Shown in pieces: positions 30,201 to 41,500 of a stretch of 57,960 nt of DNA. A model generated the notes under the pieces. That model was not told where the DNA came from. It saw only the letters and a program-made list of their open reading frames with translations, and made no database searches. Each line of letters begins with the position of its first letter. The stretch's first letter is position 1. Source of the stretch: Microbotryum silenes-acaulis (lineage: Eukaryota; Basidiomycota; Microbotryomycetes; Microbotryales; Microbotryaceae). The stretch is taken from NCBI GenBank assembly GCA_003665825.1, contig QPFY01000029.1, positions 1-57,960 on the forward strand, written 5' to 3'. The translations under genes and the position numbers were made by a program.

Positions 30201-31841
30201 CATACAACAGGGTGTGTCTCTCTTGGCGTCCGCTGCGTCCCTGAGCGACATCGACGAACCCGACCGACCTGTCGAGCCAGCCATTGCGCGCGCCCGCAAT
30301 GTCATCGCGTGGACGCTGCCTTCCGGAAGGGTCTTGCGATGTTTGATCAATTCTGGGTCCGAGGTGGACTTGGTGGACCAGGAGGTGGTGCGGGCCGACA
30401 CGAGCTTCGCGACGGCTCGCTTGACCGCGCCGCTGCACTTGCGCCTCGGCACCCACGATAAGTCCGACCGATGTGCCATGTTTGCCACCGCCTTCTTTTT
30501 GTCCGGCGCCCTCGACCTCGGTTTGTGACCGTTCTTCGTTTGCCGTGTAACTGCGTACGACGCCATCTTGGGGTTGCCGTTTCTTAAGGACACAGGCATG
30601 CTTGTGGGTTGGGGCGCCTTCACCGTCGCGCGCCCCGGGCCTTCGCAACCCGTCGCCCAGGGTATGCACGAATGGGATCGAGCCGTCACCGTAGCACCTA
30701 TCTTATCCGGTTCTGCCCTTGGCTGCAATCACCCTGGGTTGCTCCCCGACGACGAGATCATTGGCCTCGAGCCGCACAACCCGATGCTCGACGTCGTTGA
30801 CGATCCGGCCCTCGAGGATTTGTCTGAGTCCGAAGCACGAACACGATTGTCTGCCTTACTCGATAAATTTTCTGATGTGTTCGTAGATTCGCTACCGATG
30901 GATCGACTCCCACCGTACCGGCCAGTTAACCACGAGATCCCGTTGATCGATCCCACCGAAAAGGTCAAGCCCCGGGTGTACCCCCTTGCCGACAAATATC
31001 GGAGCCAGTGGGCGGAACACTCAGCTAAGTACACTCGTGGTCGATTTTGGGTTTCGGGTCCGATCGATTCTGCGGCTCCGGTCTTTGCGATTCCGAAGAA
31101 GAACTCCCAGACGGCTCGTTTTGTGATCGACCTCCGCGCGCGCAACAGCAACACCGCCAAGCGTTTTTCGCCCATCCCGGACATGACCAATGTTCGATAC
31201 GAGGTGGCTCGATCGCGCTATCGGTCCAAATTCGACGTGGCCGCAGCATTTGAGCAGGTTCGGGTCATACCGGAACACGTCGATCGCACCGGCTTCGCAA
31301 CGGTGACAGGCACGTACACGTCGCGGGTCATGCAGTTTGGTGACACCAATGCGCCCAATACCCTTAACCTCTTGACCTCGGCGATGTTCCAACCGTGTCT
31401 CTCGTTCGCCAAGATCTTTTTCGACGATGTTCACGTCCATTCCGATACCTGTCGCGCGCACTTGAGACACATCGAGATCCTGCTGATGACCTTGAGACAC
31501 TACCGGTTCTACTTAGGATCCAAGAAATCCGAGTGGTTCTCAAAGTCGTTGGATTCCTTGGGCACCATCATCTCCGACGACGGCATCAAAGTCGACCCCG
31601 CCAAGTGGGCGCGTATCCGTCAGTGGCCGATCCCTTGCAACAAGACCAATGTCCAGCGTTTCCTCGGCACCGTCAACTGGATGCGAGATCACCTATCGCA
31701 CCTCTCGACGATCTTGGAGCCAATCACCGCGTTGCTGGCGCAATCGACGTCGTGGCGTTGGAACGAGCGAGAACAGCAGGCTTTCGATACCGTCAAGTCC
31801 CTGGTGCCCGCCACCCTACGACCGATCGATGGCGCCAAGGT
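27286..31841 (+). pseudogene. Gypsy-2 gag-pol, split by a solo LTR, with one stop codon, 3' truncated
   Basis: Gag runs from 27286 (conserved Met MADERD at 27544) with knuckle CFNCGQAGHFSHHC near 28815. The frame is cut at 29332 by the solo LTR and resumes in the same frame after the duplicated gggtg at 30210-30214. Protease LINSGSEVDLV follows (Asp-to-Asn next to the active DSG: the catalytic Asp reads N here). A TGA at 30526-30528 replaces an Arg codon of Gypsy-1. RT with FDVAAAFEQV and FFDD is intact up to 31841. Nonfunctional. Confidence 0.88.
29333..30209 (+). mobile_element. Solo LTR of family B (877 bp)
   Basis: Begins TGTTGAATTTC, ends CATACAACA, and is flanked by gggtg at 29328-29332 and 30210-30214. 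The ends match the family-B LTR at 31842, with substantial divergence inside. It contains a duplicated segment of about 60 bp around the hairpin-like TTAGCTAGACCGCTAA (near 29948 and 30015). Probably left by LTR-LTR recombination of a full element. Confidence 0.88.
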
Positions 31842-32833
31842 TGTTGAATTGCATTCTGTCAAGCCTTCGAACACTTCGACATCGGACCGCCGTTTGACGG
31901 ACTTGCCCGCCTTTCGCCTCGGCGCCTCGCTCCGCGCGCCTTCGCCTCCGCAAGCCTCCACCGCGCCCCCTGTCCCTCGAGCCTCGCTGCGTGATCATCG
32001 CACTCGGCCTCGTCCCTCGACCGATGTGCACCGTTCGTCAACTTGTCCACATCCCGGTCCGTCTGCCCGTCGTTGCCAGCTTTGCCTGCTCTGCCATGCT
32101 CGCCACCACGCGCCTTTGCCTCTTGGCACTTTCGCCTCGGCGCCTTCCCCGCGCCAGCCTGTTCAACTCACGCTCGCGCGCCGCCGCCTCCACATCGGAA
32201 CTTAGTCGGTCTACTTCTCCTGTCTTGCCAAGCCGTTGCCTCCGCCTAGCCACCGCCAGCTTGCCGCCACCGTCCTCATGTCTCATCGGCCATCCAGTGT
32301 ATCGCCCATGCATGACGCCCGTTGTTCGCAACCTGGATCTTGTTGCTACGGATTGCCCAGCTCACCAACACTCGACCAAGGTAGATAAGTTTCCCTTCGT
32401 GTACATCGTCCAACACGACACCCCTCAGAGCCTTGATGGTCCGCTTGGAGTTCGGTCTTGTAGCTTCGCATTGTGCTAGCCCAGTTTGTCTTAGCGCGGC
32501 CCCTTGCTAGAACCTCACCCGACTCGCGCGCCCCTGTGCCTTTCTTCCTCTTCTCTACCGCTTCCCAACATTAGCCAGACAGCTAATCTTCGGTAGAGAA
32601 CAGGTTAGTTGCAATCATCACACCGCTTCCCAACATTAGCTAGACCGCTAATCTTCGGTAGAGAACAGATCGTCCAGCCGCACCGTGTCCGTCTCGTCAG
32701 ACCGCGTCCGTGCCGCCTCACGACTTCTCCCCCCCGGCCCGTCCGTCGCACACTGTAGCCACGTCGACGCTCCGCCAGTAGCCCAAGCGGTCGCTACTCC
32801 CAAGTCCGAAACCTTTTCGGCTTCCACTCAACA
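31842..32833 (+). repeat. Family B 5' LTR (992 bp)
   Basis: TGTTGAATTGC to CTCAACA. Contains two copies of the TTAGC...GCTAATCTTCGGTAG segment (near 32570 and 32637). Confidence 0.85.
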
Positions 32834-32847
32834 GGTTATGAGCCCTG
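32834..32847 (+). other. Family B primer-binding site (initiator tRNA-Met half-tRNA type)
   Basis: GGTTATGAGCCCTG abuts the LTR. It is the complement of the anticodon stem-loop of eukaryotic initiator tRNA-Met (anticodon CAU pairs with ATG here), not of a tRNA 3' end. This is the priming mode known from Drosophila copia and the Hemivirus group. Confidence 0.65.
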
Positions 32848-33296
32848 TCCGAACCACCCTGCCCCTCCCCGCCGCACCCGCCGTCTCCGCCGAGCCAACG
32901 CCCGCCGAGACACGTGCCGCTGAGACACGCGACGCTGCCGCCGACGCAACCGCACCACACGCCGACAAAGCACACACGTCTGGTCCTGCCCCCGTCACCC
33001 CCACTCTCGCCGCCACCATGGACAAACGCATCGTAGGAACAAGCCTACAAGTCGATCGTCCGCCGAGAGCCCCACCCCGAGCCAAGCTGCCCGCCGCCGC
33101 CTCCCCTGCGCACAACCCTGCCGCAACACGCGACACCGCCGCCAACGCTTCGCAGACGCCGCCCCTCGCCGCTGCACCCGTTCCCCAACCCGTCTACACC
33201 ATCCGAGCCACGATCATCGAAGAACGCATTACAAGAACACGCCTTCAACCCAATGGTCCGCCGAAAGCGCCAGCCCTAGGTATGTTCTCCGCCTAA
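32838..33296 (+). CDS. Ala/Pro/Thr-rich frame in the family-B internal region, 152 aa
   Basis: The frame begins with the ATG inside the primer-binding site (MSPVRTT) and ends at 33296; upstream it is open into the LTR. Composition is Ala/Pro/Thr-rich. Two related segments (MDKRIVGTSLQ and IEERITRTRLQ) suggest internal duplication. No Gag, protease or zinc-knuckle motif is present. It may not be expressed, since GC-rich DNA makes such frames by chance. Confidence 0.25.
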   Translation: MSPVRTTLPLPAAPAVSAEPTPAETRAAETRDAAADATAPHADKAHTSGPAPVTPTLAATMDKRIVGTSLQVDRPPRAPPRAKLPAAASPAHNPAATRDTAANASQTPPLAAAPVPQPVYTIRATIIEERITRTRLQPNGPPKAPALGMFSA

Positions 33297-33405
33297 CGCT
33301 CGTTGCCACGTCGCTTTGCACCCTCGCCTCGTCATGGTCTCCTACACCGGTCACTCGTCTATGCACACACCACTCGTCAACCCCTTCGTGCCCTTCTGGA
33401 AGTGT

Positions 33406-33420
33406 TCGAACGAGGGGGGG
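33406..33420 (+). other. Family B polypurine tract
   Basis: GAACGAGGGGGGG directly precedes the second LTR. Confidence 0.7.
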
Positions 33421-34169
33421 TGTTGAATTGCATTCTGTCAAGCCTTCGAACACTTCGACATCGGACCGCCGTTTGACGGACTTGCCCGCCTTTCGCCTCG
33501 GCGCCTCGCTCCGCGCGCCTTCGCCTCCGCAAGCCTCCACCGCGCCCCCTGTCCCTCGAGCCTCGCTGCGTGATCATCGCACTCGGCCTCGTCCCTCGAC
33601 CGATGTGCACCGTTCGTCAACTTGTCCACATCCCGGTCCGTCTGCCCGTCGTTGCCAGCTTTGCCTGCTCTGCCATGCTCGCCACCACGCGCCTTTGCCT
33701 CTTGGCACTTTCGCCTCGGCGCCTTCCCCGCGCCAGCCTGTTCAACTCACGCTCGCGCGCCGCCGCCTCCACATCGGAACTTAGTCGGTCTACTTCTCCT
33801 GTCTTGCCAAGCCGTTGCCTCCGCCTAGCCACCGCCAGCTTGCCGCCACCGTCCTCATGTCTCATCGGCCATCCAGTGTATCGCCCATGCATGACGCCCG
33901 TTGTTCGCAACCTGGATCTTGTTGCTACGGATTGCCCAGCTCACCAACACTCGACCAAGGTAGATAAGTTTCCCTTCGTGTACATCGTCCAACACGACAC
34001 CCCTCAGAGCCTTGATGGTCCGCTTGGAGTTCGGTCTTGTAGCTTCGCATTGTGCTAGCCCAGTTTGTCTTAGCGCGGCCCCTTGCTAGAACCTCACCCG
34101 ACTCGCGCGCCCCTGTGCCTTTCTTCCTCTTCTCTACCGCTTCCCAACATTAGCCAGACAGCTAATCTT
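33421..34169 (+). repeat. Family B 3' LTR, truncated
   Basis: Identical as far as I can see to 31842-32590, then interrupted at GCTAATCTT by the Copia-A LTR. The missing 243 bp would lie beyond the Copia-A array, outside the window. Confidence 0.85.
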
Positions 34170-34659
34170 TATGAAGTTACGACGACTGCTCAAGCGGTGG
34201 TAAGGCTCTGATCGACGGACCAAGGAGACCAGACCAAGAAGTTGCTTCGTTACACACCTGCTCAAGCGGTGGTAAGGCTCTGATCGACGGACCAAGGAGA
34301 CCAGACCAAGAAGTTGCTTCGTTACACACCTGCTCAAGCACTACAGTGAGTTATGATAGCTAGTAAAGATAAAGGAAGAAGGAAATGTAGTGCTCACCTG
34401 CTCAAGCGGTGGTAAGGCTCTGATCGACGGACCAAGGAGACCAGACCAAGAAGTTGCTTGAGCAGGAGAGAGAGAAGCGCAGAGCCATTTGGCTCGGGTG
34501 AGCGCGCGGCTGGGTCTGCCACCTTTGTCAGGCGCACGGACCCAGCCCAGGAAAGGGAGAGAGCCTAGGTGTGGAAGGCAGGCCAAAAAGGAGGTAAGAT
34601 GAGACTAAGAAAAGGAGGCATGATGCGAGAAGGAAACATAAGAGTTTGTCAATCTCACA
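34170..34659 (-). repeat. Copia-A 3' LTR, expanded form (490 bp)
   Basis: In sense orientation it starts TGTGAGATTG (34659) and ends CTTCATA (34170). It is 212 bp longer than the LTR at 44536-44813 because of extra repeat units near its end. Confidence 0.88.
34186..34460 (-). repeat. Tandem repeat in the Copia-A LTR (72, 72, 68 bp plus terminal unit)
   Basis: Units begin with CTGCTCAAGC at 34186, 34258, 34330 and 34398. The first, second and fourth share the GGTGGTAAGGCTCTGATCG core; the third has an unrelated AT-rich core bounded by CACTACA/TGTAGTG. The other Copia-A LTR has only one unit. Confidence 0.85.
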
Positions 34660-34670
34660 CCCCCCCTACT
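34660..34670 (-). other. Copia-A1 polypurine tract
   Basis: On the minus strand AGTAGGGGGGG abuts the 3' LTR. Confidence 0.8.
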
Positions 34671-37600
34671 TCGAGTATCAGGGAGTGCAGACACCAAGTC
34701 GACCGCGGTGCCGAGCGAACAGGTCGCGAGACAAAGCCTTGGTGAAGATATCGGCCGTCATCTCGCCGGTGGCAATGTACTGTACACTGATGTCACCCAG
34801 GGAGACCATATCCCGGACGAAGTGTTCGCGGAGGCGAATGTGCCGAGTGCGAGCGTGGAAGACCGGATTCTTGGTGAGGGCATTGGCACCTTGGTTGTCG
34901 CCATAGATGAGAACCGGCCGAGAGGAGGGAAGCCCAAGCTCACCAAAGAGCTGACGCAGGAATATAGCCTCCTTGCCAGCGTGCGACAAGGCCAGGTACT
35001 CGGCGTCACAAGTAGAGTCGGCAACCCGCGACTGGAGGCGGGATGACCACGAGACGGCCGCGCCTGCGAAGACAAAGGTGTAACCCATGGTCGACTTTGA
35101 GGACATGGCGCAGGCACCCCAGTTGCAGTCGGAGTAGCCAACCAAGGGCGCCGGATCCCCGCGGGTGTAGCGTAGGCCGTGAGACAGAGTGCCGGCGAGG
35201 TAGCGAAAGGCGTGCTTGACAGCGCCCCAGGCAGCGGCAGACGGGGACTGAGAGAACCGAGCCAAGTAACCGACGGTGTAGGCCAGGTCGGGGCGAGTAC
35301 CGGTCGAGGCGTACATGAGGGAGCCAATCGCTTGCAGATACCGAGTGCGATCCGGAAAGGGAGTAGGCTGGAGTTCGACTTCAAGGCGAAGGTCGGCCTG
35401 CATGGGCGTGGCGACAGGGTGGGCGTCGGACATGCCGAAACGAGCGAGGACGTCCTTGAGGTATTGCTCTTGACTGAGGGAGATGGAGCCGTCGGCAGAA
35501 CGCCGAATCTGGATACCAAGTACGTATTCCGCCTCACCAAGTCGTTTGACACCATAGCGCTGCTCAAGGCCCTGGAGGGTACGCTCGATCTCTGGGAGGG
35601 AAGGGCTGATCATGAGCAAGTCATCGACATAGAGCGCGATATAGTGGCGCTCATCACCGACAGTTCGGACATAAACGCAGTGGTCAGACTCCGTGGCGAC
35701 GTAGCCAAGAGCCGACAAAGCAGAGTCGATCTCGTCATTCCAGATACGTCCAGCCTGGCGCAAGCCGTAGAGTGACCGGTGCAGTTGGAGGACCTTGCCG
35801 GGCATGTAGATCCCTTCGGGCACGCAAATGTACAGGGGGGTGTCCAGTTTACCGTGGAGATAGGCCTTGTCGATGTCGGCCTGATGGACGTGGTACCCAT
35901 GAGCGGCTGCAAGGGCCAGGAGTGCGCGAATGGATGTGAACTTAGCGACGGGTGCGAAGGTCTCATCGAAATCAATGCCGGAACGCTGAGAGTCACCACG
36001 AGCAACCAGTCGGCCTTTGTAAGACTTGATGTGGCCGTGTTGGTCGCGTTTCGTGCGGAAGACAAAGCGCGAGCCGAGGACTTTGGAGTCTGCAGGCACG
36101 AGGGACTCATCAATTGGCGTGAAGGCCGAGAAATCCCGGGAGAGCGAGTCGAATTCGGCCTGGGCAGCGAGACGCCACTCGTCTGCTTGCGGGGTTGCCA
36201 TCGCAGCGCGCCAGTGAGGAGGGTCCCGGGCAGGTGCGATCAGTTCCGTCGGGTCGACGGGCGAGGTTTCGAGCAGAGCAGTGGCGCCAGAGGCGAGGTA
36301 GGCAACAGGCGAGGGGGAGTGAAGCGCAGCATCAACGTCGTCAGGGAATTCCTGCGCAAGGCAGAGGGACGCAACATCACCCGAGCGTGGCAAGAGGTCG
36401 ATGGGATCGGGCGATTCGGATCGAGCGGGCGAGGGTGGCGCGGGCAATGGACGTGGAGCCACCGGTCGCGGGGATGGACAGGGCGTGGAGATGGCCGAGT
36501 CGGAGCTGCCTTGGTCAGAGGCGCAGGAGGTTGGGGAATCCCGGTTGGAGTGGTCACCAGTTTGGGATATGGGAGAGCCTTGGTCAGAGGCGGGAGGCGC
36601 GCGTGAGTCCTGGTCAGGGATGTCACGGGCCGGGGAGGGACGGCGCAGGCCTTGGTCAGAGGCAGCGGGCACAGGTCCAGGGAGCTCAGCGCGAGGCGCC
36701 AGAGAGCGAGGGGAAGCAACGAGCAAAGGCTCAGAGTGGTCTACCTGGTCAGGGTAAATGTCGGCGGCCAAAGGAAGCGGAATGGCGCCGGTGTGGGTGT
36801 TGGCCACAGGCTGCAGGGCGGGGAACTCAGATTCACAAAAGACGACGTTGCGACTGAGGATAATTTTGCGTGTAGCCGGGTCAAAGAGGCGATAGGCCTT
36901 TGCGTGGTCGTCGAGCCCTACGAAGATGAGTGGCACGGCCTTGGGGTCGAGGTCGGTGCGCTTAACCGAGGGGAGGCAGTGCCAAGCGCGGCAGCCAAAG
37001 GCACGCAGCGAGGAGACATCCGGTGCGACACCATGCCAGCGAGTGTCGGGAATATCGCCACGGATGCCCGCATGGGGCATCAAGTTCTTGCAGTGCACGA
37101 AGTACTTGGCAGCTTCGGCCCAGAGACGTGTATCGGCGCCGGCCGAGTAGAGCAAAGCAAGGATACCCTCTTTGATGGTCCGATTGGTGCGTTCAACACG
37201 TCCGTTTTGTTGAGGCGTGTACGGAATAGTGAGTTCGCGACTGATGCCCTTGGTCAAACAGAAGTCGACAAAGTTGCGCAGAGTGAACTCGCCACCATTG
37301 TCAGAGCGAATGGTTTTTACCCGATCACCCGTGGTGTTCTCTACCTCAAGAATCCAGTCGCGGAGACGGTGAAAGACGTCGCTCTTGTAAGTGAGGAGGA
37401 TGCACCAATGTTTGCGGGTGTAGTCGTCGACAATCACAAGCATGTAGCGATGACCGCCGAAGCTGGCTCGAGGCATTTGGGCAACGTCGACATGGACAAG
37501 GTCCAGACGGCCAGACGCAATGGACTGGGAACGACTGAAAGGAAGGGCGTGCGCTTTGGAAGCGAGACAAGCATTGCAATTGAAGGACCTAACCTCCTCC

Positions 37601-38014
37601 TCTGAATATACCCAATCCACCCCAGTGACCAAGCCTTTCTGCACGACGTTCTTGAGTTGCGCAACGGGTAAATGCGCGAAGCGACGGTGCAGAGTCAGCA
37701 AGGAAACTCTGTGAGGGGTGGCAAGGAGGGCATTGGGCATACAGGGTGAGGGTGCGACGTTTAACGCGTACAGGTCATTTGCAACGGCTTGAGCAGTGGC
37801 AACAACGGTGCCAGAGGAGTTGCTGATCTTGGCGCAGCCGGAGCCAAAGGAGATGCTGAACCCAAGGCGATCCAATCGTCGGACGGACAGCAGGTTGCAC
37901 GGCAGGGATGGCACCAAGAGGACATCGGTTGCCACGACGGGGCCAGCTGGAGTCGATATGCGGACAGAGCCACAACCGGTGGAGGGGAGGGAACCGGCAA
38001 CTCCAGCAACAGGC

Positions 38015-38483
38015 TGTGAGGAATCCACTCTCCGCTCGGGTCAGGACTTAGGCGCGCGGAGCGAGCCGGGCGCATCGGCCCAGGACTTAGGCGCGCGGAG
38101 CGAGCCGGGCGCATCGGCCCAGGACTTAGGCGCGCGCAGCGAGCCTGGCACATTGGCTCAGCCCCGAGGCTCGCTGGCTGAGGACTTGGGGCGCGCGGCT
38201 CCCTTACTGTTAGATTCCTATTCATCACTCTTGGCTATAACTACATCGCTGACGTAGTAGAGTTGATCGAATAGGTATGTTGAAATGATATTCATCACTC
38301 TTGGCTATAACTACATCGCTGACGTAGTAGAGTTGATCGAATAGGTATGTTGAAATGATATTCATCACTCTTGGCTATAACTACATCGCTGACGTAGTAG
38401 AGTTGATCGAATAGGTATGTTGAAATGATATTCATCACTCTTGGCTATAACTACATCGCTGACGTAGTAGAGTTGATCGAATA
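38015..38483 (+). repeat. Copia-C1 5' LTR with four 54/70-bp units (469 bp)
   Basis: It begins TGTGAGGAATCC, carries three 39-bp GC-rich repeats (CAGGACTTAGG...), then four units of a 70-bp repeat in 38220-38483, the last truncated to 54 bp at the LTR end. Confidence 0.9.
38220..38483 (+). repeat. 70-bp tandem repeat, 3 full units plus 54 bp, at the LTR 3' end
   Basis: Each unit has a 54-bp core (ATTCATCACTC...GATCGAATA) and a 16-bp linker beginning GGTATG. The core includes a CTAC...GTAG imperfect palindrome around TGACGTAG, similar to a bZIP half-site. The 3' LTR and all other Copia-C LTRs seen here have one full unit plus the 54-bp end. Confidence 0.92.
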
Positions 38484-38495
38484 GGTTATAAGCCC
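38484..38495 (+). other. Copia-C1 primer-binding site (half-tRNA type)
   Basis: GGTTATAAGCCC abuts the LTR. It is identical for 12 bases to the Copia-A site, then diverges. It complements an anticodon stem-loop with a UAU anticodon, or initiator tRNA-Met with one mismatch. Confidence 0.6.
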
Positions 38496-38577
38496 ACGAG
38501 CTACCAGCCCCGCCGCTTGAAATTTTTCCCTCGAGCCCAGCCACTCGAGCCGCCCCAGCCCATCGCACCATCGCAGC

Positions 38578-41500
38578 ATGGACAGCTCCCCCGCCCCGCC
38601 TTCGCCCCCCAGGGACATCAGCTCCCCTGACCCTTCGATCAGCGTGCAAATCGCCACGCTACAGGCACAGCTTGCCGCTCTACAGGCCTCACAGCCCCCT
38701 GCCGCCGCCGCCGCCTCCCCGCCCGTCACTGCCACGCAGGCAAACACCGCCACCGCATCAAAAGTCGTGTTCCCCAAGCACGCTCGCCTTGACGGCCCTA
38801 AGTCGTTTACAAACTGGTTACGTCAACTCCGTCTCGCGCTTCCAAATCAAGCCCGTGGTTACGTTCTTGACGGTGTCATTCCCCCGACGTGGACGGCCGA
38901 CCAGCTTGCCGCCCGTGACGACGCCGCGCGTGAAATCATCGTTGGCTCGATCGACTCAGCCGACGTCTCAGCCACCCTCGACACCATCCCCAGCGACGAC
39001 CTGTCGGCACCACGCATCTTCGCCGCACTCAAGGCTCGTTTCGCACCGGACGACGCCACTCGTACCCTCGAGTTGTTCGCCCGCCTTTGGGACTTCAGGA
39101 AGATGCCTGCCTCCGTCGAGGCGTACGACACGTGGCTCCGTGAATACATGTCGATCGCGCAGGAAATCCGCGACGCCAAAACCTCGCTCAACGACGTGCT
39201 CGCCACTCACGTGCTCGCCATGGTCCCACCCTGCCTCGACAGCTTCCGACTCACGTTCACGGACGAGCAGCGCAACCAACGCGACCTCCCGGAACTCACG
39301 ACGCTGACGGATCGCATTCGCATCCAGCTTCGCTCGGCGGGACTCTCGTCATCGCACTCGGCCATGCTCGCCACCGCCTCCCCTTGTCCCGCCTGCCGCG
39401 CCCCCGGCCACCGTCTGCGCGACTGCACCTCACGGGCGACACACCCGCCCGCCGGCCCCTGCCGCCGCTGCCACAAGAAAGGTCACTGGGCCCTCGACTG
39501 CAAGCACCGGGGCGAACAGAAACACACCGGCGACGACAACCAGGACGACACGTCTCTCCCCGCCGCTCAACAGCCTAACATCGGCTATTTCGCCTCCTGC
39601 CTGTTCGCTCGCCGGCAACTCCCGACTGACGCCTTTGTAGTCGACTCGGGCGCCACGGCACACATGGTCGCCGATCGCTCTCTATTCACGGCTTATCGCC
39701 AGACGGCGCACACCAAGATCGGCGGCATCGCCGGCGGTATCACGGCCATTGGTATGGGGGACGTAGCGTTCGTTGCCAAGACCGGACATCCGATCACGCT
39801 GCGTGGCGTTCTGCACACGCCGGGCCTCCACGTCAACCTCCTCTCTGTTTCTCGCCTCTGCGACACCGACCGCGTTCGACTCGCCTTCACCAGCGACGGC
39901 ATCGACATCGCCAAGGACGGCCAGGCCATTGCTCACGGTACCAGGGTTAACGACGGTCTCTACCTTTTGGACGCGGATCACACCAAGTGTCAGCAGCTTG
40001 CCCTTCTCTCGCGTTCTGAGTCTACCGTGCCCCTGCTTACCCTTCACCGCTGCCTCGGCCATCTTGCCCCATCCTCTATACAGAAGATGATCGCCGCAGG
40101 TTTGCTGGACGGGTTTGGGGCCGGGTACAGTGACAAAGACGTAGAGGAGTTTGTTTGCAATGCTTGCCTTGGTTCCAAAGGCCACCGTCTTCCTTTTCCC
40201 GACTCTGAGTCGCATTCCCCCGAGAGACTCGGCCTCGTGCACAGCGATGTCCTTTCGTTCCCCACTCCGTCCTTGACCGGGAAGCGCTACCTTGTCACAT
40301 TTCTTGACGACCACTCTCGCAAACTCTGGGCATACGCGATCGATCACAAAAGCGACGTCTTCCCGACCTTCCAGACTTGGCTCGCCGAAGTGGAGTTAGA
40401 GACGAACGCGCGTTTAAAAACCCTTCGCACTGACAACGGCGGGGAGTACCGATCGAACGCATTCACGGAGTTCTGCAAGTCCAGGGGCATTCGTCGTCAA
40501 TACTCTATCCCCTACACACCTCAGCAAAACGGTCGTGCCGAACGTGTCAATCTCTCCATTGTCGAGGGCATCCTCGCCCTCCTTGCTGACTCCCATCTGC
40601 CGGCCACCTTTTGGGATGAAGCGGCTGCGTACTTCGTTTATTGCAAAAACAGGTGCTCACACTCAGCTTTGGCCAAACAGACTCCAGAATCCGTTTGGAA
40701 CGGCCGACGCACCACCACCACCGCCCTCCACCCGTTCGGCTGCGCGGCCTGGCTCACGGTCGCGCCGGACCTTCGCAGCAAGCTCGACCCCAAGGCCGCG
40801 CGCGTGATCTTCACCGGTTACGACCTCGCCTCCAAGGCTTTCCGTTTCTTCGACCATTATACCAACAAGGTTGTGATTGGCCGAAATGCCACCTTCCTCG
40901 ACGACGACTTCCCCGGCCTCCCAATCAACACGCCCGTCGATGTGGACAACACCGAACGCCAGTTCGTCATTCCCGCCGACACGCCCGCCCCCGCCGTCAA
41001 GACGAGGACCCCACTAGTAAGGTCGGCGCACATGGACGTCTCATCCTCTCTTGATGATTCTGCCATGAGCGCCGTTGACGTGGCCCCAGGGTACACTGGC
41101 GGATCCTTACTTAATTCTACAGATATCAGCCCCTCGCCGTCCCCGTCGCTTGTCCCGCTTTCGTCGCCCGCCACGTCCTCGGCCGGAGGACCGTCCCTCG
41201 ATGACTCGGACGACCCGCTTGACCTCCTCAACTCCAACACCGCGGTTCGCCTCAACCTGATGGACGTACATCGATCCGACGACGACACCCTGGTGACGCC
41301 CGCACCCGCCATTGCCCCCGCTGAACAGCCCTCCGATGACGACTCCCCTGATGAGATCGATTTCCTCTCTCGCCACCACCGCGCCTTCATCGCCACAGAC
41401 GACGACGACCCCACCCTCGACGCCATCGAGCCCGTCAAGTCGATTACTAGCGATCCTCAGACCTGGCGCGAAGCAATGTCCAGCGACGAGCACGACATCT

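Larger units (their letters stand above)
26706..31841 (+). mobile_element. Gypsy-2: 5' portion of a second chromovirus copy, interrupted twice
   Basis: Contains a 5' LTR, leader, gag, protease, reverse transcriptase and the start of RNase H. A solo LTR of family B is inserted at 29333-30209. The copy is lost from view at 31841, where a family-B element begins inside the segment encoding DGAKV just before RNase H. It is related to Gypsy-1 but clearly diverged. Confidence 0.88.
31842..34169 (+). mobile_element. Family B: non-autonomous LTR retrotransposon, 3' end cut by Copia-A
   Basis: A 992-bp LTR (31842-32833), a 587-bp internal region and a second LTR (33421-34169, truncated after 749 bp) make up the element. 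The LTR starts look identical over the shared length, implying recent insertion. It has a PBS of half-tRNA type and a G-rich tract, but no gag or pol, so it depends on proteins made elsewhere. Left flank aaggt (31837-31841) is the expected target duplication. Confidence 0.85.

Noticed and set aside
33421..34169. Second independent family-B solo LTR
   Set aside because: A polypurine tract precedes it and it equals the LTR at 31842, so it is the 3' LTR of the same element.
36652..37605. 317-codon plus-strand frame (repeated at 52038-52991)
   Set aside because: Antisense shadow of Copia-A integrase; identical in both copies only because the element is duplicated.
38220..38483. Regular direct repeats resembling a CRISPR array
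   Set aside because: The 54-bp cores are separated by identical 16-bp linkers, lie inside LTRs, and the genome is eukaryotic. It is a tandem repeat.
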